Source of the DNA: Brachionus plicatilis
Taxonomy: Eukaryota; Rotifera; Eurotatoria; Ploima; Brachionidae
DNA: 45,168 nucleotides
Assembly: GCA_010279815.1 (NCBI GenBank)
Contig: QEOQ01000204.1
Location: forward strand, 261,018-306,185
Reading direction: 5' to 3'
Positions within the stretch are counted from its first letter, which is position 1. Every line of letters starts with the position of its first letter. The notes beneath the pieces were generated by a model. That model ran no database searches, had not been told where the DNA came from, and saw only the letters and a program-made list of their open reading frames with translations. Positions 34,345-45,082 of this stretch are shown piece by piece. A program made the position numbers and the translations under genes.

Positions 34345-35300
34345 AAATTAATTATGATTTTGTTAAAGAAAATGCTGACTCGCCAACGCTTGAATCTGAT
34401 GTTCCATTTCAGAATAAAGGTTACATGCCTCGAGAATTAAGCGTAGAAGAGCGAAAAAAACTCGAAAGTGATAATGAGCTAGTGAGTGAATTCAAGCGGA
34501 GAAAATTTGAGCAAGAGGCCAAAAAAAATTGGGATTTATTCTATCGCCGAAACAAAACTAATTTTTTTAAAGATAGATACTGGACATTCAGAGAGTTTGA
34601 TGAGTTGAACGAAGATTATAGTTTGATAGGTGAATCGCCGATAAGAAAACTACTTGAAATTGGCTGTGGTGTTGGAAATTTTATGTATCCACTTTTGAAT
34701 CATAACAAAAGTATTTTTGTCTATGCGTGTGATTTTAGTACTGATGCAATCAATTTGTTAAAATCAAATGCAGAATATGACACAAATCGATGCCATGGAT
34801 TTGTGTGTGATATAACCATGGAAAATAGCTTGAGAGAATGCTTGCCGCAAAATGTCGAAATTGATGCAGTGACTCTAATTTTTGTTCTTTCAGCAATTCA
34901 TCCTGATAAAATGAAAAAAGCGGTTGAGAGTATAGCTCAAGTTAGACTTTAAAATCAAATTTTATTTTAAATTTATTTTAATTTTTAAAATTAGGTTCTT
35001 AGACCAGGAGGAATTGTTTTTGTAAGAGATTACGGAATGTATGACCATTCGATGATTCGTTTTGACAAGGGGCATAAATTGGACGAAAAATTCTATGTAC
35101 GCCAAGATGGTACCAGAACTTTTTTTTTCTCATTGGAAGAAATTGAAAATTTATTCACAAAGCCGAGTCCCAACGGGCTCCTTTTCCATAAATCATTAAA
35201 TGAGTATGTTTTCCGGGAAACAGTAAATGTAAAAGAGAATCTTAGAGTGCCTCGGGTATTCATTCAGTCAAAATTTGTTCGTTCTATTATTCCTGTTTAA
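34345..35300 (+). CDS. METTL6: tRNA N3-methylcytidine methyltransferase, METTL6-like
   Basis: METTL6-family enzymes transfer a methyl group from S-adenosylmethionine to C32 of certain tRNAs. Exon 1 ends at 34940 (GTTAGA donor) and joins exon 2 (34995-35300) across a 54-bp phase-0 intron. From the first in-frame ATG (34425, MPRELSVEERKK) the product is 273 aa. Family markers are KKNWDLFYRRNKTNFFKD (34-51), the SAM-binding LLEIGCGVGNF (76-86), FVLSAIHPDKM, the split VLRPGG at the exon join, RDYGMYDHSM, and EYVFRETVN near the C-terminus. The frame stays open and coding-like upstream to an AG acceptor at 34343-34344, so an unseen first exon may add about 30 residues. AATAAA overlaps the stop codon. 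Length and motif order fit METTL6 better than METTL2/8. Confidence 0.9.
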
Positions 35301-35618
35301 TAAAACATTTTTTTGAATAAAATTCTTTTGAATCAATAATTTGTCTCGAAATTATATCATTTTGCTCTAGCAATCGATAAATTATAAAACTGTTGTCAAG
35401 CAGTTTAAAAATGTTTGGATTTGCCAAGGAGTACAGAAAATTAAAAAAAAAAATCAAAAATAATTAAAGTTTTTGTTTGCTTTGTTATGATTTATTTAAT
35501 CTAAGGTAAGAAATTTCAAAGCAGCAATTTTGGCACAATAAGTCTGGTCTCATTATTTAAATATTTTAAATAAACCATTGTGTATCTTATTTTTTTAACA
35601 AAAATTTAAAATTTAGAT

Positions 35619-35910
35619 GAAATTATTAATTTATTAAAATAAAAATACATTAAATATTTCATAATCATTTTATTATAATAAATAAACAAGAACCGAAACA
35701 TTTGTCTAACCGTATTTATTCTGAAAAATAAAATTTAAGTGCCTTTAATCGAGTGCAAAACATTATCAGCGCATTAATGTCTTGGTTGATAAAGCAAATT
35801 TTTGAGACAATAACTCAAGTCGCGAGTTTAATCGCCAACTTGGATATTTTATATATAGAATGGTTTTTAAATATAAGTTTTCTGCTTTTTATTTTTATGC
35901 TCGCTTCTAT
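35619..35910. repeat. Duplicated promoter/first-exon block, copy A
   Basis: Matches 38414-38735 across the upstream AT-rich region, a near-identical leader (ATAAACAAGAACCGAAACAT, then TGTCTAACCGTATTTATT, then GTGCCTTTAATCGAGTGC) and the first coding bases. Only five differences occur in the first 98 coding bases. Similarity fades within the transmembrane-coding sequence near 35910. Confidence 0.9.
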
Positions 35911-36757
35911 AATTAAAAAATTAATGCTGATGAACACTAGCAAATCGGTTGGCAAATCACCACCTGACAACACAGCAAAAACTAAAAAATCTAATTCATC
36001 GAATTATTCTGAACCTTACTGTGGAGCTACAAATGAATCAATTCAACAAAATGCTATCGAGTTTATTCCATGTGGTACTCAGCACCAAAAATTGATCCAA
36101 AATAATCTTTGGAGTCCTAAAATTACTTCTGTTTTTGAAGAGGATGATGTTATTGTTAAAAAATTTGGTTATGAAGTTGATAGAAAAAGCTTATCTGATT
36201 TAATATCTGGATCTAAAATCAACGATTTGATCGTCAACTTATACATTGAAATGGTGTGCAATTCTAATCCTAAAGTTGAATGCTCACACATTGACTCTCT
36301 TATCGTCAGCAAAATTTTGAATGGCAATTTGACGCGGCTTTCGAAGTATTTTGAGAAAAATTTTAAAGCCGACTTTCGACTTCTGTTTTGTCCAGCCCTA
36401 ATTTTAAAAGATCATTGGGTTTTATTTGTTTTTGATTCAAGTAGGAAATCAATCACGTGCTATGATTCAATTTTTGAAACCGAATCTGAGATCATTGATA
36501 AAATTCGAGCTCCCCTCACAAAATATATAACTTCACTCTCCGGCTCGGATTCATGGACAATAGTAAATAACTCTTTGTACCCCAAACAAAAAGGAAACGA
36601 TAAAGATTGTGGTGTTTTTGTATGTGCTTACTCAAAATGGTTAGCCCATGTTAAACCATTTTCGTTCAATCAGAATGATATTCCCAAAATTCGAAAAACT
36701 ATGGGATCTGAAGTTTTGAAAGGCCAGATTGAGCAGTTCGATTGCTTGGAGCAATGA
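35777..36757 (+). CDS. Membrane-anchored Ulp1/SENP-like cysteine protease, chimeric
   Basis: Single exon, 326 aa from the ATG at 35777 (MSWLIKQIFETITQ). The N-terminal 50 residues are a near copy of TMEM68 exon 1a and contain one membrane segment (WFLNISFLLFIFMLASIIKK, about 29-49). A polar linker (about 50-105) precedes a C48-type peptidase domain. Catalytic residues by pattern: His213 (DHWVLFVFD), Asp230 (CYDS), Gln271 and Cys278 (QKGNDKDCGVFVCAY). C48 enzymes cleave SUMO, NEDD8 or related tags. The full catalytic set is intact, so it should be active. The SUMO- or NEDD8-type preference cannot be told. The promoter, leader and start codon derive from the duplication, implying expression like TMEM68. 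Related proteases also occur in some DNA transposons, so the protease part could be transposon-derived. Confidence 0.85.
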   Translation: MSWLIKQIFETITQVASLIANLDILYIEWFLNISFLLFIFMLASIIKKLMLMNTSKSVGKSPPDNTAKTKKSNSSNYSEPYCGATNESIQQNAIEFIPCGTQHQKLIQNNLWSPKITSVFEEDDVIVKKFGYEVDRKSLSDLISGSKINDLIVNLYIEMVCNSNPKVECSHIDSLIVSKILNGNLTRLSKYFEKNFKADFRLLFCPALILKDHWVLFVFDSSRKSITCYDSIFETESEIIDKIRAPLTKYITSLSGSDSWTIVNNSLYPKQKGNDKDCGVFVCAYSKWLAHVKPFSFNQNDIPKIRKTMGSEVLKGQIEQFDCLEQ

Positions 36758-38413
36758 CAACTTTTATACAATAAGCGTTCTTACCTGAATTAATTTATTG
36801 ATTTTTCTAATTTGAATGATTACTCTAAGAATTTTTCACTTAAAAATGTTAAATTTAAATTTTCCAATAATTAATTTTTGAAACGAAAGGATCTTTTTAC
36901 ATGGAAGTTTCTTATAGTTTAATTTAGTGAATCCAAATTCGAATGTACAATCCAGAAATTATTCTTTCCTCGAATTTTTTTAGAAAATAAGACCGAATAA
37001 CAGATTGGAAATTAAATGTCAAGTTTTTTTTTCATCAAAATTAAATTTATTGTTCCTTTAATTTAGTTTGAGATTAAGTTTACAGAAATATTTGTTTTAA
37101 GCAAATAAAATATGTATTTAAATGAAAAATTTTAATTATAATTAAATTTCACTATGCATTTCATTATTTACATGAAGATGTTTTGAATTAATTTATAAAA
37201 TGTGGAAAATAACTGTAATTTCTTGAATAAGATTTGATTTCGGATTAAAATTAACGCAGAATATTGTGTCATAGAATAATTGAGTTGGATCAAAGCACAC
37301 TCGATTCGTAATGAGCACACAACTTGAATAACACATATAATGTGTGTTTTGGTCAACTCTTTTTCTAAGTGTTTTTTAAAATTTCAAATTGGAATAACAA
37401 TATATTTATTATAAATTAACAAATAAAAATCTTCAAATATGAGGAGTACGAATTTTATAAAGTTTTTATTTATTTTAAGCTTTACTATTATGTGGGATGT
37501 GTCCACTTTTAATTTAAAAAAATTAAAAACTTTGTCTTTTTTAATATTTTGTGCCTTTCTATGGCAACAGGCACAAATTTGTTAACTGTAGATTCAGTAA
37601 GTTAGTTATCGATGTTTTTAAACAAAACTCAAATTTTTTTATGCGTTTCCTACTTGTCAGACATTAATTTATATTTTTACTTTCTCTTAAAATTGTGATC
37701 ATTCTTTTTATTTAATTTTTTAACAGAATTGGTTTTATTGTAAAACATTCTTATTTGATTAATATTTATTAAGTCATCAACTAAGTGAGACTAAATCCAA
37801 AAAAATATGAAAAATGTGTGAGGTGGTAAGGGGTACCAAATTAAAATCTTAAGAGATTTAGTTCAAGAAAAAGTTTTATACTCTTTAAAATTTTGGTATT
37901 TTATAAGAGAGAAACATCATTAAATTTAAAAGAACATCATTTTTAATTACTTTGTATTAAAAGTAAATTAAATAAACAATTAGAGTTTACCTATGATTCC
38001 GAAGCATTGATACACTTGAAAATTTTTCTCTTCAAAGAAATTATGTAATTATTTTGTACCAATATTTAATCATTTTTAGAATTTTCATTTACTTGTAGCT
38101 TTTTTAAATCATCATTAAAAAATACTCGAATTTAAATTTTGATGAGTAAGACAAAAGCAGCTAACATTTTGTAAATTTTCTTTTGTTTTAATTACCCTAA
38201 TTTTAAATCCAGGATAAAATTATTAGGTAATTGAGTAAGTAACAGCATAATTATTCTAGATTATGATTATGATTGTGTCTAACTGTTTCAAGTTATGATG
38301 CAATAAATTTTAAAAAGCAATTAGTTAAGTTATTCCTGGCTAAAAATATCAAGCAAAATTATTTCAATGACAATAATGTATTTATTATTTTTTTAATTCA
38401 AATTTAAGATATA
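36758..38413. other. Intergenic, no gene seen
   Basis: Lies between the protease and TMEM68 exon 1a. A hairpin with arms TTTGTGCCT and AGGCACAAA is near 37.55 kb. Short open frames here (for example minus strand 37356-37168) have random composition. Confidence 0.5.
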
Positions 38414-38735
38414 GATTCAATTATTAATTTGTTAAATTAAAACGATTTTATAATAAATTAAAAATTTCATAATCATTTTATCATAATAAATAAACAAGAA
38501 CCGAAACATTTTGTCTAACCGTATTTATTTTGAAAAATTAAAAAGACGAAAAATAAAATTCTAGTGCCTTTAATCGAGTGCAAAAGATTATCAGCGCATT
38601 AATGTCTTGGTTGATAAAGCAAATTTTTGAGACAATAACTCAAATCGCGAGTTTCATCGCCAACTTGGATTTTCTATATATAGAATGGTTTTTAAATATT
38701 ATTTACCCGTTTTTGTTTTTTATACTCGCATTATT
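38414..38735. repeat. Duplicated promoter/first-exon block, copy B
   Basis: Source-like copy of 35619-35910, with about 13 extra bases (AAAAAGACGAAAA region) in the leader. Here the reading frame continues into a long hydrophobic anchor with homologous layout to TMEM68, which favours this copy as the original. Confidence 0.85.
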
Positions 38736-38817
38736 TATTCTGCCACTGGTGATAGTAGCGCTGACCTTCGGGGCGTCATTGTATATTTTTATAAACAAAC
38801 ACAAGCAAAATTTACTG
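38602..38817 (+). CDS. TMEM68: TMEM68 alternative first exon 1a
   Basis: ATG at 38602 opens 72 codons, ending at a GTAAAA donor after LYIFINKHKQNLL in phase 0, the phase needed by the acceptor at 40538. It encodes a short amphipathic start (MSWLIKQIFETITQIASFIA) and a long hydrophobic stretch (WFLNIIYPFLFFILALFILP and onward to SLYIFINKHK), the membrane anchor before the acyltransferase domain. Spliced to the shared exons it gives 324 aa. Without splicing it stops at 38871. It aligns end to end with exon 1b (LYIEWFLN with FYFEWILS; SLYIFINKHK with SLFLYISKHW). Splicing is inferred, not observed. Confidence 0.72.
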
Positions 38818-40054
38818 GTAAAAGAATTTATCAAATACGCTTTTGTATTTGCTCAATTAAATCACTTTTAATTTATTGCACCTTTTTTAAACTAACCATT
38901 TTCTAATAGTTGAATAGTTTGCTTAAAAATCACCAAAATTTTGGTAATTAAAGCTTAATCACTTTGTTCCAAAGTAGACTTTTTTTAAATTAAGCTTTAT
39001 TTCCAACAAAATTCTTTATTCTCATCAAAATCAACCAACAATTTTAAATCCTTTCCTTTTTAACTGCTAAAATTATTCAAATAAATAAAGTAAACAAAAT
39101 TTATTCTAAAATTAAGTAAAAAAAAATTCCTACGACGAGATCAAATTTGTGAGACATTAATGAGATTCCCATGACAAAAAACTAATAACAAGTTTGAATT
39201 GCACGGCAAAAATTTAATTTTATAAAAAACCAATAATTTAAAATTGTGAATGTAGCGTCCAAATTTTAATAAGAAATTTAAAAATTCAAATAAATTAAAA
39301 AAAAAAACAGAATGTAAAATATTTGACAAGGAAAATAAACACTTTTTTATTATTAAACTAATAATACAATTTTAATTTAGCTTATAATCAAAATTATGGA
39401 TTCCGTTTTACAGAAATAATTTTAGCATTAATTAACAATCGACAGTAACTCATTTCGTATCAGGCAAATATGAATTATTTTTTTCAGACATTAATTTATC
39501 TAAACTTTCTAGAAAGATCTATTTGTCTCCGAATCTTTTATGGAAATAGAATTCTAAAATTTTGATTTCTAAAATAATTTAAGGTTTAGAATTTTAAAAT
39601 AAAAATTAATTAATTAAAATAATATAAAATTAATATTAAAGTTTTTCATTATTTTTCTTGATAGCTAAATTCTCACTCAAAGTTAGTGTCAATTTCAGCA
39701 CTTTTACCAAATTTTAAATTTCTTATTCTTGAACCAATTTAAATATTAAGACGTCTTTGTGATAGGTTTGAAGTTGAAATCGTTACTTTTGTTTGTGCTG
39801 TTATAGATTCTTTGCTATTTAGTTTAATTTAACCAAAAAATGCTGATTTCTTATTTTAAGATTCGAGTCAGTTTTTTTGAAAAAAAATTATCATTTCATT
39901 CAAAATTTTTTTAACAAGCATAAAATTAGAGCTTAAGCTTGCGCTTAAAATAGTTCTTAGCTACTTGGAATTTTTGGTTGAAATTCTTATTACTAAATGT
40001 TATATTTTAGAATTTTTTAGACTTTTGCTGATTACTATCCTATTTTTGAATGTA

Positions 40055-41549
40055 ATGATGCGAAAAAACGACTTAAATAAATTCCCATTTTGTGACTGGA
40101 TTGCGCAATATTTTTTACCAAATTTACATAGCAATTTGAACGCAAACGGTTACAATGATATGTTTGAATTCTTAAATGAATTTGACAATAGTGCACAAAA
40201 TATGAGTTATTTTTTAGCAGAAAATTGTCATTTAAAACTGAATACCTCTATTATTGATGATCTTGCTACAGATTTGAGATCTAATCTAAAATTTTGCTTT
40301 AAAGTCGAGTCAAATTTTTTTTATTTTGAATGGATTTTAAGTTTTTTCAAGCCATTGCTTTATACTTTGTTAACACTTTTTCTTTTGCCTTCGTTAGTTG
40401 TTTTTTTGTTGTATGCTTCTTCGCTTTTTTTGTATATTAGCAAGCACTGGAATAAGCTTAAAGTGAGTCCCCTTAATGCTTGTATTAATTTAAAACCAAT
40501 TAATTAAAAAAAAATCTTAAAATATTTAAATTTCTAGAACGATTACAATTCTCATGATATATGGCAAGCTTCTTTTAAAAGTATATCAGTCTTTTGGGAA
40601 ACTACTGGCGCAATTTGGCATGGTCATGAAATAGTTGGCCTCGAAAATATACCAGATAATGGTCCTGGTCTTCTTGTTTATTATCATGCTGCTATGCCAA
40701 TCGATTATTATTATGTTCATTCAAAAATTCTACTGTACAAAAACAGACGAATGAAAGTGATTGCCGATCGATTTTTATTCAAAGTACCTGGTAAGCTTCT
40801 ATATTTTTTATATTTTATATATTTATTTTGTTTGATTAAAAATTACTAGTTTGATTAGTTTTTTTTTTTCTTTTTATTTAGGGTTAGCTTCTTTATTAGA
40901 AGCCTTTGAAGTTACTCCTGGATCATTGGAAACATGTGTGAACCTTTTAAAAGATGGTAGCATTTTAAGCATTTCTCCAGGCGGTGTAAGAGAGGCACTT
41001 TTTAGTGATCATTATTATGATATTATTTGGGGATCAAGATGCGGATTTGCCAAAGTTGCTCATGAAGCCAAAGCGGTAATAGATTTAGAAAAATAATTTT
41101 TTTTTTTTATTTATATTTCAATAAAAAGCCAATTATTCCAATGTTTACAGAAAATTCTAGAGAGGCTCTGAGATCTTTGCCATTTTTTAGAAGTAAATAA
41201 TAAATTCTAAAGTTAGAAAATAAAAAGTAGCATTTGATTTATAGAATTTTTTCGATTTTTGTATGAAAAAACTCGTCTCCCACTTGTACCCATTTATGGC
41301 ATATTTCCAGTGAAATTGCGGACTTACATAGGTGAACCAATTCCATACGATGAGTCTCGAACCCCTGAGGAATTGAAACAATTGGTATTATTTATTTAAT
41401 TTAGAAAAACATTTAAATATTTAAAAATATTTCTTAATTAGACAAAAGAAAGAATTGAAGATTTGATTAAAAAACACCAAAGATTGCCTGGAAGTATTTT
41501 CCAAGCTATTTTAGATCGTTTCAGGAGTAAACATGACAAAAAAGAATAA
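40055..41549 (+). CDS. TMEM68: TMEM68-like membrane acyltransferase
   Basis: Exons 40055-40462 (1b), 40538-40790, 40882-41075, 41129-41192, 41245-41384 and 41442-41549 join with consistent phases to 388 aa. TMEM68 is an ER-resident PlsC-type acyltransferase implicated in triacylglycerol synthesis. Motifs: a transmembrane anchor at about 98-125; H186-x5-D192 in YYHAAMPIDYYY (catalytic His/Asp block); SPGGVREALFSD at 252-263 (acyltransferase motif III region); PIIPMFTENSREALRSLP; LPLVPIYGIFPVKLRTYIGE (glycerolipid-binding region); and a conserved HQRLPGSIFQAILDRF end. Exon 1b adds about 95 N-terminal residues (starting MMRKNDLNKFPFCDW) absent from exon 1a. The start at 40055 was chosen over an upstream TTG. 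All five short introns are 48-91 bp. Confidence 0.92.
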
Positions 41550-41906
41550 CATGTAACTTAAAATTTTATAATTAGCATTTATTTTTGATTTTTTTAATAA
41601 ATCTATTATCAAAAATTTTTTTTTAAATTTAAAATCCTAAATTAATTAAAAAAATTAAATATTGATGTTTTGATTTTAATATAAAGAAATCTTTGATAAA
41701 AACTAAATAGAAAATTTAAGTTAGCTAGTTTAAATAGTGAATCTAGAATTGTGCATCGAAACACTTGAAAAAAATTATTATTTTTTATACAATTACAGTT
41801 AATGGAATGAAGAAAATCGATAAAATAATTTTTTTCGAATCAAAATATCGCAATATATAATGTATAAATAATTTTTTTATAGATTCAAATATTTAATTAT
41901 TTTAAT
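41550..41906. other. 3' flank of TMEM68, no gene seen
   Basis: AT-rich; AATAAA-type signals occur just after the stop (TTTAATAAATC near 41595). Nothing else recognised. Confidence 0.5.
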
Positions 41907-42107
41907 TTATAATTTTTTTTTAATTTCTGCTTGACCCCACGTAAATTTCAATTCTTTCAGTTTTCCTTCTATTTTTGTCGTCCAGACCATCTTTAGTCTT
42001 CCAACAAATCTTATTCCTTGGAGTGACCAAAATAATAAGAACCAATGGATTCTATGCGATGACATTTTTCGGACATAAACAAGGCACTTGATTCGTCTTT
42101 TACGCAT
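41907..42107 (-). pseudogene. LINE endonuclease-reverse transcriptase C-terminal fragment
   Basis: The minus-strand frame reads HRIHWFLLFWSLQGIRFVGR then LKMVWTTKIEGKLKELKFTW and GQAEIKKKL, stop. This is the pattern of the very C-terminus of a common animal non-LTR element (W-x-x-x-G-x-R-x-x-GRP-K-x-x-W-x-x-x-[IV]-E-x-x-[LM]-K-E-x-x-x-[ST]-W-x-x-A), with the GRPK core altered to GRLK. The closing D-R-x-x-W-R is missing and no upstream RT domain is visible. It comes from a different LINE family than the one at 44201-45082. Confidence 0.65.
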
Positions 42108-42529
42108 TTTTATGTAGATTGATTCAGTTTTTGCTTATTCTCATAATTCTTCATTTGAAATCACATTTTAAGAAAAGTTTCATAGTATTCTCCAAAAGCA
42201 TTTATTATGAAACACTTTAATTCTAAGAAAGTCATATCCACGCTGATAAAACTGATAGACAGACTACTGTAAAGATGTTAAACAAAAATGAAACGACTTC
42301 TAAACAAGATTTAGTCTTAAGAAAGTATTTTTGACATTGGTTTTCTGTTTTGGATGTCTTATTATGCATCTCTATTTTAAGTGATCTTATATTTAAATAT
42401 GTCAACACATTTTAGGTTCTTGACTTCGACAGGTGTAAGTTTTTTTTAATCTTAAAGGACATGCAAAGGATCTATTATTCCTGTTTTAATTTTAGATTTT
42501 TTAATATAAAGCAGTTAGTCTGATGTTGC

Positions 42530-42644
<115 letters not shown>

Positions 42645-42765
42645 CTTCTTATTGGAGACTCAAATTGCAGTCAAAATTTTTATAAATTAGTTTAATTAAC
42701 TTAAAGATGATATCAGGGATACTTTTAGATTTGAAGGTCGACCAGAAAGCTTTTAGAAGATAAAA

Positions 42766-42927
42766 TAATTTTCTTTGGATACTTTTGATTATGAACTTAT
42801 TTTAAATGCTTTACCAATCTTGAAGCTTGTTGTTTTGAAGCGCTGGGAGAGATTTTCTTTACTTTATTATTTTAGAATACTGGAACCTGCTTTCTCCAGA
42901 CATGCTTTGAGTAAAATCAAAGAATAG
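42766..42927 (+). other. Short coding-like frame, unexplained
   Basis: A 53-codon frame without ATG: FSLDTFDYELILNALPILKL, then VVLKRWERFSLLYYFRILEP, AFSRHALSKIKE, stop. Composition looks coding; no family recognised. It sits among mobile-element debris. Confidence 0.2.
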
Positions 42928-43161
42928 CTTTATAAAGAAACTGAACGTTTTTTTTGACTGAAAAAATAATTAAAAAACATTTTATTAAATTAACTCGTTT
43001 TAACTACCATAGCGAGGCCTAAAAAACATTTATCCATCTTTACCTTGAGGAGGTTTTGTGAAATTCAGTACAAAATGATAAAAAGAAATTGTAAAAGAAA
43101 TGTAAAAAAATTGAATAATTTTTTACTAAAGGTTTAAGCTTAATTCTGTAAATGCAACTTA

Positions 43162-43317
43162 GTGCAACATTCAAAGTTGCATCAAATATCAAGGTCTGCT
43201 AAATTTGCAGAGTTTAGCAGAAGTTAAATTTCAATATAATCGAGCGTAGGGCATTTTGCAGAGATTTTGCACATCATTAGCAGACTTTTACAGTTGATAC
43301 AACTTTGAATGTCGCAC
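43162..43317. mobile_element. MITE with 41-bp terminal inverted repeats
   Basis: The left arm 43162-43202 (GTGCAACATTCAAAGTTG ... GGTCTGCTAA) and right arm 43277-43317 match as inverted complements at 35 of 41 positions. The 156-bp element also has internal TTTGCAGAG and TTTAGCAGA repeats. No coding capacity, consistent with a nonautonomous DNA transposon. Target-site duplication not resolved. Confidence 0.7.
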
Positions 43318-43850
43318 CATTCTGTATTCATAGAATTTATTTTAAACTTTTAGAAAAAAGTTATTTAATTTTTTTAAACTTTGTTCTGTTCTTTTGTACT
43401 GAAATTCACAAAACTTCTTGAGGATAATCCTTCAATTTTTAACATGCAACAGAGCATCTTTTTTGAGATGTTATTTGTTATCAGTGTATTTAGTACGCAA
43501 TATGGTTTAAAAAAATTTCATAATATCGAATTAAAAGGTTCGATTTAGATCCATCATGAATCAAAAAATAATAATAGAATAATTCCTTATAAAATGTGTA
43601 AATAATTTATTTACTAAATAATTTGAATAGCCACAAATATTAAAAATTTATACAAAAAATGGAAAAAACTTTTTTTTTTAATTTCATCACCAATTTATTA
43701 GAATAGACATAAATATTAAAAAGTATACAATTTTAATTTTTACTATTACACAATATTTTTTTCTAAAACACAAAAATTTTTTTGAAAAAAAAATACAACC
43801 AAAGACAATTTAATAAAATTTATTTTAATAAAAATTCATCCAAATTTGAA

Positions 43851-43950
43851 GCGGACGCAGTCCGTCCTGGTCTGGGATAGAGACCTGTTAAGAGAATAGG
43901 GGCTACGGTCAAAGGGTCCCAGGACAAGGTTTAGGGTTTCGGGTTAGAAG
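43851..43950. other. GC-rich structured island, unidentified
   Basis: A GC-rich patch in very AT-rich DNA. It contains a perfect hairpin (CGGAC-GCA-GTCCG, 43852-43864) and a longer-range stem (GTCCTGG at 43864-43870 with CCAGGAC at 43919-43925), then GTTTAGGGTTTCGGGTTAG. It may be a structured RNA, SINE or element terminus; no match is recognised. Confidence 0.4.
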
Positions 43951-44200
43951 AAATTTAGTGTATTTTAATTAAATTAGTTTTTACTTTGATTTCTTTTTAT
44001 TAAAAGAGCGTTATTTTTGTTTAAATGAGCGCAAAATATAATAAAAAAAACGGTGTAGAAAATTATGGGTCTTTGTAATAAATTGTCAAAAATTAAAATA
44101 TAAGTTATTTTTGATTAATTTCTGGTTTTCTTAATATAAAAAATGTCAATTATAAATAAAAAGTGAATTTTTAATTTATTAAGCTTAAATCTTAATTTTA

Positions 44201-45082
44201 GTGCATTTTTTCAATAAATGTGTACATTTATTTAATATTAATGCAGACGGCGTCCCACAAGGCTCAGTAATAAGCCCCTTACTCTTTAGCATATTTATTA
44301 ATGATGTTCCCAAAGCTGATATTTCGAACAAAAAATACTCACTCCTGTTTGCTGATGATCTGATTACTTTCTTCATATTTAAAAAGACAGGAAGAATTGA
44401 AAGAGAAATAAATAACTATTTAAAAGAAATAGAGCCATGGTTATGCAAATGGAAGATGAAAATGTGCCCAAATAAATGTAGCTACACAATTTTCACAAAA
44501 AACAAGAAATTTAATAATACCTTTAGACTTCAGTTATTCAACAAAACAATTCCCTATTCTAAAACTAATAAATTTCTTGGTCTGTACTTTTATGAAAGTC
44601 TTTGCTTTGATAAACAAATTAAAGAAGTAAAGACTAAATGCATGAATAGACTCAATATAATAAAAATTTTGTCTTCAAAAAATTGGAAGCTCAACCACAA
44701 TACACTAGCTAGTCTTTACAAGGCACTTATTGGCTCAATTCTGGATTACAATTTTCCATGTCTTAACTCATTCTCCGAATCAGGTTTACAAAAGTTACAA
44801 GTTATTCAAAATACTGCTGTTAGATGCATTCAAAAACTTCCTCTCAGAACCTCCTCTGAATCATTATTCTATGAAGCAGAAAATAAATTGAATATCAGTA
44901 AAATTGACCACAGATTAAGCAATCTCTTAGAAAATTACCTTCGTAATGCTCTTGATTATTCAGTTTCATTGACTAAACGACTTGTTTCGGAGTATCAAAG
45001 AGGCTTCGATTCTAGATTTATTACGAATCCCACTCCTCTATGTAGCTGCTACCTAATTATACAAAAATTTTCTGACTCTTAA
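44201..45082 (+). mobile_element. Non-LTR retrotransposon (LINE) reverse transcriptase, 5'-truncated
   Basis: An open frame to a stop at 45082 encodes the second half of a reverse transcriptase: DGVPQGSVISPLLFSIFIND (primer-grip/palm region, about residues 17-36), then LLFADDLITFF with the catalytic ADD, and a thumb and tail (QVIQNTAVRCIQKLPLRT, LENYLRNALDYSVSLTKRLV). The endonuclease and first RT motifs are absent. The frame starts close to GVPQGS, so the copy is 5'-truncated, as is usual for LINE insertions. The retained frame is uninterrupted, implying a fairly recent insertion. The tail resembles CR1/jockey-like clades; the clade cannot be fixed by eye. It is followed by a polypyrimidine stretch to the window end. 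Confidence 0.88.

Noticed and set aside
37168..39329. Small open frames at 37168-37356 and 39141-39329 (minus)
   Set aside because: Phenylalanine/isoleucine/asparagine-rich translations of AT-rich DNA with no start context, splice partners or domains.
40851..41096. A separate short acyltransferase gene
   Set aside because: It is exon 3 of TMEM68 read through into the next intron; splice phases join it to its neighbours.
43539..43560. tRNA gene from the GGTTCGATTT motif
   Set aside because: No A box at the right distance and no foldable cloverleaf; flanks are AT-rich. No intact tRNA or rRNA gene was found in the window.
43928..43947. Telomeric repeat (TTTAGGG-like)
   Set aside because: Only about two imperfect units, internal to a contig-like region with unique sequence on both sides; too short for a telomere.
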